Origin: Desulfobacterales bacterium
GTDB lineage: Bacteria > Desulfobacterota > Desulfobacteria > Desulfobacterales > Desulfobacteraceae
DNA: 11,923 bases
Direction of reading: 5' to 3'
Assembly (NCBI GenBank): GCA_022361535.1
Contig: JAKSAU010001064.1
Location: forward strand, 1 to 11,923
The notes under the pieces: generated by a model
Database searches by the model: none
What the model was told of the DNA's origin: nothing
What the model saw: only the letters and a program-made list of their open reading frames with translations
Part shown: positions 5,787-11,923 of the stretch, piece after piece
Layout: each line of letters opens with the position of its first letter
Position numbering within the stretch: position 1 is the first letter of the stretch
Position numbers and translations under genes: made by a program

Positions 5787-7724
5787 ATGGACCCTTTGAA
5801 TACTCTCGGAAAAATCGATTCCCCTGCCCAGGCCCAAGACCTTTTTAAATCAAAAATGGATGAGACTCATCTGGCACGACTTTCAAAAATACAGAACACG
5901 GATGTTTTGGTCCGTATCGCCAATGCCATCGTCCTGTGCAACCCGGACAAGATATTTATCAATACCGGGTCTCCAGAGGATAAAGCGTTTATCCGTCAAC
6001 TTTCTCTTGATAAAAATGAAGAGCGTCCCCTTGCAATGGAAAACCATACCGTCCACTTTGACCTGGCAGACGAACAGGGCAGAATTGTGGACCGGACCTT
6101 TTATATTGCCAATCCTGAGGATCAAATCTCTTCTCTTGCAAACCGCATGACAAGGGAAGATGCCCTAAAAGACATTGAGTCCAGTATGGCCGGAATCATG
6201 AAAGGACAAACCATGATTGTCGGATTCTATATGAGGGGGCCTGTAGGCTCCCCTGTTTCAAATCCGGCCCTGGAAATTACGTCTTCCGCCTATGTGGCCC
6301 ACAGCGCAGAACTGTTATACAGAAATGCCTATGATAATTTTGAACAGGAAGTAACAGATAAAGGGCACTTTTTCACAAACGTCCATTCAGAAGGCCTTAA
6401 CCGTACCGAAGACTTGCCCGACGCACGTGTTTTCATGGACCGTCAATACCAAACCACATATTCTTACAAATGCACCTATGCAGGCAATACCTTATTGCTC
6501 AAAAAAGGCAACCACCGTTTTGCCGTAGATAAAGCCGTATATACAAACAGGGGCCAGGAATTATCCGAACATATGTTTATTACCGGCATCCACGGCCCTG
6601 GAGGAAGAACAACCTGGTGTGCGGGCGCAGCCCCGTCCGGATGCGGTAAAACCACCACAGCCATGGCCGGTAACGTATTTGTAGGCGATGACCTGGCCCA
6701 GATGTGGATCGCCGATGACGGCAGCATTCGTTCTGTTAACCCGGAAAACGGAATTTTCGGTATTGTTGAAGACGTGAACTTGGAAGGAGATCCGCTGCTC
6801 ATGAAAGTGTTGCGGAAACCAGGCCACGAAGTAATCTGGTCCAATGTTCTAATTGACAACGAATTAAAACCCCATTGGGTAGGCAATATGGAATCCCAGC
6901 CGGAAAAAGGGACCAATTTCCAAGGGGACTGGCAACAGGGCAAAACCAATGACAAGGGAGATCCAATCCCTCTGTCCCACCCGAATTCAAGGTGTACCTT
7001 GGCGTCATCATCTCTTGAAAACTTTTCTCCTGAAGCAAACAACCCCGATGGTGTTCTGACACGGGTATTTACCTACTCAGGCAGGGATGCGGATACCATG
7101 CCGCCGGTATGGGTGGCCCAGACTTCTGATGCCGGTGTGGTAATCGGGGCCTGTATCGTATCAGCAGCTACGGCGACTGAAGTTGGGGCATCAGGTGTCA
7201 AGCGTGCCCCATGGGCCAATGCGCCTTTTATTCCAGGGGCACTTGGGGATTACATGGATGCCCAGTTTAAATTTTTCGCCAATTCGAAAATAAAAGACGA
7301 ATTTAAACCGGTCATGGCCGGGCTTAACTATTTTCTCACCGATAAAGCCAGGGGAGGAGATTCAGATAAACTGCTCGGAGAAAAAAAAGATGTAAAAGCT
7401 TGGCTGGCATGGCTTGAACGGTATGCCCACGGGGAAATGGAATACTTGTCCACTCCCATTGGGAACCTGCCTAAATACGAAGATCTGAAAACCTTGTTTA
7501 AAGAGATCATTGACAAGGACTATCCCAAATCTCTTTATGACAAGCAATTCGCCCTTTATGCGGATAAAATCATCGAACGCATTGAGCTTCAAGAAGCAGC
7601 CTATGCTAAAGAAGAGAATATTCCGCAGCAAATTTTTGATATCCTGTCAGACCAGAAGCAAAAACTGACGTCTTTGAGGGAAGAACAAGGGGCAATCATT
7701 CCCCCGGATTATTTTGCAGCATAA
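5787..7724 (+). CDS. pckG: Phosphoenolpyruvate carboxykinase, GTP-type
   Basis: A 645-residue cytoplasmic enzyme that interconverts oxaloacetate plus GTP with PEP, CO2 and GDP, the entry to gluconeogenesis (or PEP carboxylation in the reverse direction). The GTP-class pattern is visible: EHMFITGI before the nucleotide site, the P-loop APSGCGKTT (282-290) with the class-specific reactive Cys286 and Lys288, the metal-binding GDD at 300-302, NPENGIFG, and HPNSR later in the chain. These align with the animal and bacterial GTP enzymes and not with the ATP class. Length is somewhat above the usual 600-620. The P-loop differs from the common FPSACGKTN form in several positions. The ATG start has only a weak upstream site (GGAT about 10 bases away), but the next ATGs would cut into the conserved N-terminal region. 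It stands alone, with a divergent promoter region upstream and a hairpin downstream. Confidence 0.93.
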   Translation: MDPLNTLGKIDSPAQAQDLFKSKMDETHLARLSKIQNTDVLVRIANAIVLCNPDKIFINTGSPEDKAFIRQLSLDKNEERPLAMENHTVHFDLADEQGRIVDRTFYIANPEDQISSLANRMTREDALKDIESSMAGIMKGQTMIVGFYMRGPVGSPVSNPALEITSSAYVAHSAELLYRNAYDNFEQEVTDKGHFFTNVHSEGLNRTEDLPDARVFMDRQYQTTYSYKCTYAGNTLLLKKGNHRFAVDKAVYTNRGQELSEHMFITGIHGPGGRTTWCAGAAPSGCGKTTTAMAGNVFVGDDLAQMWIADDGSIRSVNPENGIFGIVEDVNLEGDPLLMKVLRKPGHEVIWSNVLIDNELKPHWVGNMESQPEKGTNFQGDWQQGKTNDKGDPIPLSHPNSRCTLASSSLENFSPEANNPDGVLTRVFTYSGRDADTMPPVWVAQTSDAGVVIGACIVSAATATEVGASGVKRAPWANAPFIPGALGDYMDAQFKFFANSKIKDEFKPVMAGLNYFLTDKARGGDSDKLLGEKKDVKAWLAWLERYAHGEMEYLSTPIGNLPKYEDLKTLFKEIIDKDYPKSLYDKQFALYADKIIERIELQEAAYAKEENIPQQIFDILSDQKQKLTSLREEQGAIIPPDYFAA

Positions 7725-7742
7725 CGATCCCAAACAAAAACA

Positions 7743-7767
7743 GGTGCCCGATCCAATGCCGGGCACC
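7743..7767 (-). terminator. GC-rich hairpin with its T-rich side on the minus strand
   Basis: An 8-bp perfect stem, GGTGCCCG (7743-7750) and CGGGCACC (7760-7767), closes a 9-base loop. Downstream on the plus strand comes GTTC and then nine A, not T. On the minus strand the stem is followed by TGTTTTTGTTT, the classic layout of an intrinsic terminator. It therefore looks like a terminator for transcription coming from the right, although the adjacent gene (PEPCK) ends on the plus strand just before it. It may still act as a 3' stabilising hairpin for the PEPCK mRNA. Confidence 0.55.
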
Positions 7768-7768
7768 G

Positions 7769-7796
7769 TTCAAAAAAAAAGATCAAGTAATATATA
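7769..7796 (+). promoter_or_regulatory. Possible promoter of the racemase-like gene
   Basis: TTCAAA (7769-7774) and TATATA (7791-7796) are separated by 16 bases, within an A-rich tract right after the hairpin. Both hexamers are imperfect and the region is AT-rich, so chance matches are likely. It would give a leader of about 80 bases. Confidence 0.3.
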
Positions 7797-7801
7797 TACG
7801 C

Positions 7802-7829
7802 CTGAGTGACGTTTTTGATACGAACTCAG
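7802..7829 (+). repeat. Imperfect inverted repeat in the leader of the racemase-like gene
   Basis: CTGAGT (7802-7807) and ACTCAG (7824-7829) pair perfectly. An inner CGT/ACG (7810-7812 with 7820-7822) extends the stem across a small internal loop. No T tract follows, so it is not an intrinsic terminator. It could be an operator or an mRNA leader hairpin. The role is unknown. Confidence 0.4.
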
Positions 7830-7885
7830 CCAGTGGCCAATTGTCTGCAAGCGATTAAATATAATCTGTAACAAAGGACAAGACC

Positions 7886-9145
7886 ATGAGCATCATATCC
7901 CAGGTTGATATCTTTCATGTAAGAATACCGTTGGACAAACCTTTTTACCCAAGCTGGATACCAGGCTATCCTGCCACTGACAATCGATTTGATCTGGTAC
8001 GCATCACCACCAAAGACGGGATACAAGGGTATTCGGCTGGTCCTGCCATAGCTTCTGAACGATCAGGGTTAGGAAATCTGATCGCCCCTTACCTGATTGG
8101 TCACGATGCCACAGACATCGACCTGATGCTCCAGAGGCTCAGGGAAGTTTCCTATTTAGGGGTCAGGGCAAACTGGATTGAGCCTGCATTCTGGGATATC
8201 AAAGGTAAAATTGAGAATCAACCCGTGTATAAGCTTCTGGGCGGCCATAATGAACCGGTTGAACTTTACGCGTCTACCGGTGAAATCAAGGATAAAGATT
8301 CACGGGTATTTGAGGCCCGCCAGCGAAAGGACGAAGGGTTTAAAACAATCAAAATACGGGTCCATGACTTTGATGTCCAGACTGACATCGACCATGTCAA
8401 AGCGGTTGTTGATGCTGTGGGTGACGATATGGCCATTGGGGTGGATGCCAATCAGGGATGGCGGGTAACCATCATCAATGATGCCCCGTTATGGGATCTT
8501 GAACGGGCCAAGTACTTTGCAGACGCTTGTACGGAAATGGGTGTGGCCTGGCTGGAAGAACCCCTTCCCATGGATGAGTATGACCAGCTTTCCGAGTTGA
8601 CAAAGTACAGCCGAATACCGATTACAGGCGGAGAAATCCACACCAATGGCAAGGCTGAACTCAAGTACATGGTTGAAAAAAAATGCTACGCTATCTTTCA
8701 ACCGGATGCCATCATGACCGGCGGTATCGCCCACACATTGGAAGTGGCTGAGCACTGCCGCAAGCACAACTTGAAATTCACACCCCACACCTGGACCAAT
8801 GGTATCGGGTTTGCCGTAAACCTGCAGGTGCTGCTTGCTTCAGGATTCAACGGAATTAAACCTTTGGAATACCCCATCAATCCACCGTCATGGACAATTG
8901 AAAAACGAGACGGAATTTTACGAAAGCCGTTCTCCCATGATCAAGGAATCTTATACCCGTCACATGAACCAGGCCTGGGATTTGAGATTGATCAGGACAA
9001 ACTCAACCGATATGGCGAAAAGATATTTTCCATGAACAAGCGTAAACTTACCTTTTACACCATCAAAGACAAGGGTTTGATTACTGCACTACGCTTAAAT
9101 TCAAACAAGAAAAAATACGGGGTAGATGCCAAAAAGAAATCCTAA
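7886..9145 (+). CDS. Enolase-superfamily protein, mandelate racemase subgroup (probable acid-sugar or hydroxyacid dehydratase/racemase)
   Basis: A 419-residue protein with the N-terminal capping domain (about 1-130) and C-terminal TIM barrel of the enolase superfamily. These enzymes use Mg2+ to abstract the proton next to a carboxylate. Active-site residues align with mandelate racemase by constant offsets: K156-x-R158 (MR Lys164-x-Lys166), metal ligands Asp187, Glu224 and Glu250 (MR 195, 221, 247), and the His-Asp dyad Asp274 and His301 (MR 270, 297). The second Lys of the K-x-K motif is Arg here, so true two-base racemisation is doubtful and dehydration through His301 is at least as likely. 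A basic tail of about 35 residues (ending KKKYGVDAKKKS) follows the barrel. The ribosome site AAAGGA lies about 8 bases before the ATG. Its stop overlaps the stop of the convergent FKBP gene. Family and subgroup are sure; the substrate is not known. Confidence 0.87.
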   Translation: MSIISQVDIFHVRIPLDKPFYPSWIPGYPATDNRFDLVRITTKDGIQGYSAGPAIASERSGLGNLIAPYLIGHDATDIDLMLQRLREVSYLGVRANWIEPAFWDIKGKIENQPVYKLLGGHNEPVELYASTGEIKDKDSRVFEARQRKDEGFKTIKIRVHDFDVQTDIDHVKAVVDAVGDDMAIGVDANQGWRVTIINDAPLWDLERAKYFADACTEMGVAWLEEPLPMDEYDQLSELTKYSRIPITGGEIHTNGKAELKYMVEKKCYAIFQPDAIMTGGIAHTLEVAEHCRKHNLKFTPHTWTNGIGFAVNLQVLLASGFNGIKPLEYPINPPSWTIEKRDGILRKPFSHDQGILYPSHEPGLGFEIDQDKLNRYGEKIFSMNKRKLTFYTIKDKGLITALRLNSNKKKYGVDAKKKS

Positions 9146-9159
9146 GACGGATCAAGGAT
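9131..9159 (-). terminator. Weak candidate terminator of the FKBP gene
   Basis: On the minus strand ATCCT and AGGAT (plus-strand 9155-9159 and 9139-9143) form a 5-bp stem around 11 bases, followed by TTTCTTTTT. It contains the FKBP stop codon and lies within the end of the racemase-like gene. The stem is short and weak; only the T tract is convincing. Confidence 0.25.
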
Positions 9160-9891
9160 ACCCAACAGTTCCACTTCAAATATAAGAGTCTGCCCAGGGC
9201 CGATAACCTCCCCTGCCCCCTTATCGCCATAGGCCAGGTTTGCCGGGATATACAATTCCCATTTTGACCCTACAGGCATACGGGTCAAGGCTTCAATCCA
9301 CCCTGGTATCACACTGGATACCTGGAAAATGGATGGCCTTCCCCTAGAGTAGGAAGAGTCAAATTCAGTACCATCCAAAAGTGTTCCCCGGTAATTGCAT
9401 TCCACAGAATCATCAGGGCCGGGAACCGCTCCGTCGCCAGACTTAATCACCCTATATTGCAAACCCGATGATAAGGTAACCACTCCTTCTTTGAGTTTAT
9501 TGGCCTCCATAAACACCCCGCCGCGGGCCAGATTCGCTGATCGGACCTTTTCAAATTTTTCGCGTTCTTTTTGCCGGGCAAGACGCTGATAAGCTGCCAG
9601 CATTTGGCGCATCTGGTTTTCATCCATTTTCGGAGTGTTAGCTTGTGCATCCTGAATTCCTTTGAGAAAGGATTCCATATCCAGATCAACCTGGCCGCTT
9701 ACGTGAGAGAAAATATCATACCCTAACGCATAGGACATTTGGTTTTTGAATTCCGACTGTTTAACAACTTTAATATCGCTTTTACTGCCTTTGCTGCCAG
9801 AGTCATCTGTCTGAGTTTGAGTATCATTTGCAACAACAGGTGCAGAGAGTACAAACCAAACAACAATGACCATCCATATTTTCTTTTTCAT
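9142..9891 (-). CDS. Secreted FKBP-type peptidyl-prolyl cis-trans isomerase (FkpA/Mip-like)
   Basis: A 249-residue folding helper that isomerises Xaa-Pro bonds, probably in the periplasm. Residues 1-21 form a Sec signal peptide (KKK, hydrophobic core, cleavage after VVA); there is no lipobox cysteine. A low-complexity Ser/Asp/Lys linker follows, then the helical dimerisation domain typical of Mip and FkpA (about 48-140), then the FKBP domain (about 143-247). The FKBP12 active-site residues are all present: Tyr167, Phe177, Asp178, Val194, Ile195, Trp198, Tyr221 and Phe238. The protein is therefore expected to be active and inhibited by FK506-type ligands. ATG at 9889-9891 follows AGGATGGA. The gene is convergent with the racemase-like gene, sharing 4 bp at the stops, and is transcribed away from the diguanylate cyclase gene. 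Confidence 0.93.
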   Translation of the reverse strand: MKKKIWMVIVVWFVLSAPVVANDTQTQTDDSGSKGSKSDIKVVKQSEFKNQMSYALGYDIFSHVSGQVDLDMESFLKGIQDAQANTPKMDENQMRQMLAAYQRLARQKEREKFEKVRSANLARGGVFMEANKLKEGVVTLSSGLQYRVIKSGDGAVPGPDDSVECNYRGTLLDGTEFDSSYSRGRPSIFQVSSVIPGWIEALTRMPVGSKWELYIPANLAYGDKGAGEVIGPGQTLIFEVELLGILDPS

Positions 9892-9936
9892 GAATCCATC
9901 CTGATCAGAAATTCTCGAAACGTTCGCTGAACTGAG

Positions 9937-9965
9937 ACCCTACCAAAATAAGCCCATATTGACAA
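9937..9965 (-). promoter_or_regulatory. Possible promoter of the FKBP gene
   Basis: On the minus strand TTGTCA (9960-9965, five of six to consensus) is followed after 17 bases by TAGGGT (9937-9942, three of six). Spacing and the -35 are good and the -10 is poor. Transcription would start about 40 bases before the FKBP start codon. Confidence 0.4.
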
Positions 9966-10061
9966 CGTCCATAAACGATAGCTCTCAAATATAGATAAGT
10001 ATTTAACGGCCCAGGATAGCTACATAAGAGGCTTAATAGATGGTTTTTCTTGTTAAAATTA

Positions 10062-10070
10062 TGTTATAGT
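10062..10070 (+). promoter_or_regulatory. Possible extended -10 promoter of the diguanylate cyclase gene
   Basis: TG-T-TATAGT (10062-10070) fits an extended -10 element and sits in an AT-rich stretch about 120 bases before the TTG start. No good -35 is present, which extended -10 promoters can do without. The rest of the roughly 300-base gap (9892-10189) holds the FKBP promoter candidate and no gene longer than a 15-codon frame at 10168-10215. Confidence 0.42.
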
Positions 10071-10189
10071 TCGATTTTTATAAAGAGATCATCCTAAAAA
10101 TAACACGTATTCAAGTTGGCTGAATTGGGCAATAAGGAAACTGAATCTTAGGACCGTCTGAAGCAAAATGAGTAATAAAGGAAATTTGA

Positions 10190-11923
10190 TTGACGAATTT
10201 AGACCGACAGCTTGAGCTTGCTAAAATCCGTTTTAAAACGTTGTATGAATTGACCCGGATGATTGATTGCTCAGAAAAGGGAATACTTGATTTTGCTATG
10301 GAGGCCGGCGTTAAAGTTACGGATAGTGAAATTGGGTATATATATTTTGTAAGTGAAAACGAATCAGAACTGTATCTTCATGCATGGTCAAAAAATGTCA
10401 TGCCTCAATGCTGCATAGAAACCTATCCTGATGAATATAAAGTATCTGAAACAGGGCTTTGGGGAGAAGCCGTAAGGCAAAGAAAACCGATAATTACCAA
10501 TGAATATGAAACAAGCCCTTTACGGCGGGGTTATCCCAAGGGTCATGTACCAGTACGCAACCATATGAATCTGCCGGTATTTGATAACGATAGAATTGTA
10601 ATTATTGCCGGCGTGGGAAATAAAAAAGGGGACTATACAGAAGAAGATGTCCAGCAACTGTCTTTGATCATGGATGGAACGTGGAATATCGTCAAACGAA
10701 AAAGGCTTGAAGACGAGTTACGGCAGACAAACGACAACTTAGAAAAAATTATTGATGAAAGAACGTCTGAACTCCAAAAAGCAAACGAAGAACTCCATTA
10801 CATTATCGATAAGCAGGCCCAAACCGAGGTAGCGCTGGCAAAAAGGGAGGCCATTTTCAGGGGCGTTTTTGACAATGCTTCGGCAGCAATAGTGCTACTA
10901 TCATCTAATGGAAATATTACCAATGCCAATAAAATATGCGCCACCCTGCTGGGGTACACACAACAAGAATTATATACCAAAAACATAACAGATCTGATTC
11001 ACCCGGATGATCTGCCTGAAGCTTTGAGTAAATTAGAAGGCCATATCAAAGCCGGCGATATCACCTGGCAGAATGAAAGAAAGCTGATCACCAAAGAAGG
11101 GAAGCCCCTATGGGGAGCCCTCTATGCGACCGTCCTAAAGGACAAAAATGATGACATTGAATCTTTGATTATTGTTGCAACCGATATCACTGCACGGGTA
11201 ACCGCTGAACACGCCTTGCTTAAATCCAACCTGGCACTTGAAAAAAGCAGAGAACAGCTTCAGATCATAATAGACAGCGTCCCCGCGGTTATTTCCTATA
11301 TTGATAGGAACTTGTGCTATCAATTTGTGAACAAGCAATATGAGATCATGTTTGAACAGGACACCAGCCAGCTCATTGGACAACATGTATCATCCCTGAT
11401 TGGTGAAGACCTCTTTAACAGGGTCAAGCACAAATATAACGATGCCCTGGCCGGAGTCTCTCAGCGGTTCGAGATGGATTTCTCAAATCTGGGAAAAAAT
11501 TACATTCTAGATGTCTCTTATATTCCCCATGAATTTGAGGGCGTAGTTGAGGGTATTTTTATTCTGGTAGTTGATATTACTGAACGTAAAAAACTTGAGA
11601 ACCATTTGGCGCATCTGTCCATAACCGACCCTCTGACGGGTGCTAAAAACAGGCGTTTTTTCACTGAAACAACACAAAAAGAGATTGAAAGATCTAAACG
11701 GTATAATGCATCATTGTCATTACTGTTGCTTGATATTGATTTCTTTAAAAAAATTAACGACACCTACGGGCACGCTGCAGGTGATCAGGTATTGAAAGAA
11801 TTTGTTGCCACCATCGAACCTGCTTTAAGAAATTCAGATATTTTTTGTCGGATTGGTGGAGAAGAATTTTCAATTCTCCTTGTTGAAACAGATCTTAAGC
11901 TTGCCAAAAATATTGCAGAAAGA
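10190..11923 (+). CDS. GAF-PAS-PAS diguanylate cyclase (partial, 3' end outside window)
   Basis: 578 codons of a cytoplasmic signalling protein that makes c-di-GMP from two GTP. Domains: GAF (about 18-165; GLWGEAVRQRKP, GHVPVRNHMNLPV and GVGNKKGDY are typical of one GAF subgroup), a coiled coil (about 168-220), PAS1 (219-340, ending TDITAR), PAS2 (about 355-470, ending VDITERKK), then GGDEF from about 472. Catalytic features are intact: DPLTG at 480-484, the DID metal site at 515-517, KKIND, and GGEEF at 556-560. An RNSD motif (547-550) stands exactly five residues before GGEEF, the inhibitory product-binding site. There is no signal peptide or membrane helix before the GAF domain. The start is TTG at 10190, directly after an in-frame TGA, with AAAGGAAA 7 bases upstream. 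The first in-frame ATG (10259) would remove the start of the GAF domain. A later EAL domain beyond the window cannot be excluded. Confidence 0.92.
   Translation, partial: MTNLDRQLELAKIRFKTLYELTRMIDCSEKGILDFAMEAGVKVTDSEIGYIYFVSENESELYLHAWSKNVMPQCCIETYPDEYKVSETGLWGEAVRQRKPIITNEYETSPLRRGYPKGHVPVRNHMNLPVFDNDRIVIIAGVGNKKGDYTEEDVQQLSLIMDGTWNIVKRKRLEDELRQTNDNLEKIIDERTSELQKANEELHYIIDKQAQTEVALAKREAIFRGVFDNASAAIVLLSSNGNITNANKICATLLGYTQQELYTKNITDLIHPDDLPEALSKLEGHIKAGDITWQNERKLITKEGKPLWGALYATVLKDKNDDIESLIIVATDITARVTAEHALLKSNLALEKSREQLQIIIDSVPAVISYIDRNLCYQFVNKQYEIMFEQDTSQLIGQHVSSLIGEDLFNRVKHKYNDALAGVSQRFEMDFSNLGKNYILDVSYIPHEFEGVVEGIFILVVDITERKKLENHLAHLSITDPLTGAKNRRFFTETTQKEIERSKRYNASLSLLLLDIDFFKKINDTYGHAAGDQVLKEFVATIEPALRNSDIFCRIGGEEFSILLVETDLKLAKNIAER

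Noticed and set aside
6476..7062. Long minus-strand frames inside the PEPCK gene (up to 188 codons)
   Set aside because: They lie antisense to strongly conserved PEPCK motifs, with odd composition and no recognisable domain.
9936..9945. ACCCTACC resembling the left arm of the CsoR operator upstream of the FKBP gene
   Set aside because: The right arm is absent (AAAATA follows), so there is no palindrome; treated as a chance half-site.

Overview
The window is about 12 kb of chromosome-like, gene-dense DNA of moderate GC content (roughly mid-40s % by eye). It carries nine protein genes, two of them cut by the window ends. I saw no mobile element, CRISPR array, tRNA or rRNA. The gene mix (GTP-type PEP carboxykinase, a cytoplasmic GAF-PAS-PAS-GGDEF protein, a CsoR-type copper operon) and the style of the proteins suggest an anaerobic member of the Desulfobacterota, perhaps Desulfobacteraceae. 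That taxonomic call is an inference from family resemblance and is not proven by any marker here.

Layout. Positions 1-839 (minus) hold the N-terminal 279 codons of an aldehyde dehydrogenase of the succinate-semialdehyde dehydrogenase class, read leftwards out of the window. Diverging from it, 1009-4151 (plus) is a copper-efflux operon. It has a promoter with a palindromic CsoR-type operator, the Cu(I)-sensing repressor csoR, a 66-residue copper chaperone copZ, and the Cu(I)-exporting P1B-type ATPase copA with two N-terminal metal-binding domains. Positions 4212-5572 (minus) hold two overlapping genes: a PHP-domain phosphoesterase resembling RNase AM/YciV, followed by a small flavin-binding split-barrel protein that starts at GTG inside the end of the first gene. 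An AT-rich divergent promoter region (5573-5786) separates them from a GTP-dependent PEP carboxykinase (5787-7724, plus). Next come a hairpin whose T-rich side faces the minus strand, an enolase-superfamily protein of the mandelate racemase subgroup (7886-9145, plus), and a secreted FKBP-type prolyl isomerase (9142-9891, minus). These last two genes overlap tail to tail by 4 bp. From 10190 to the window end runs a diguanylate cyclase with GAF and PAS sensor domains, started at a TTG codon.

How the genes work together. Only the csoR-copZ-copA block is a clear functional system: Cu(I) binding by CsoR would release the operator, and CopZ would hand copper to CopA for export. The PHP and split-barrel pair look translationally coupled. 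The remaining genes (dehydrogenase, PEPCK, racemase-like enzyme, prolyl isomerase, diguanylate cyclase) look like independent transcription units in central metabolism, periplasmic folding and c-di-GMP signalling.

I found no wholly new system. The points most worth checking are the missing substrate-binding arginine in the dehydrogenase, the variant P-loop of the PEPCK, the K-x-R signature of the racemase-like enzyme, the opposing hairpin after the PEPCK together with the overlapping convergent pair, and the non-ATG starts of two genes.
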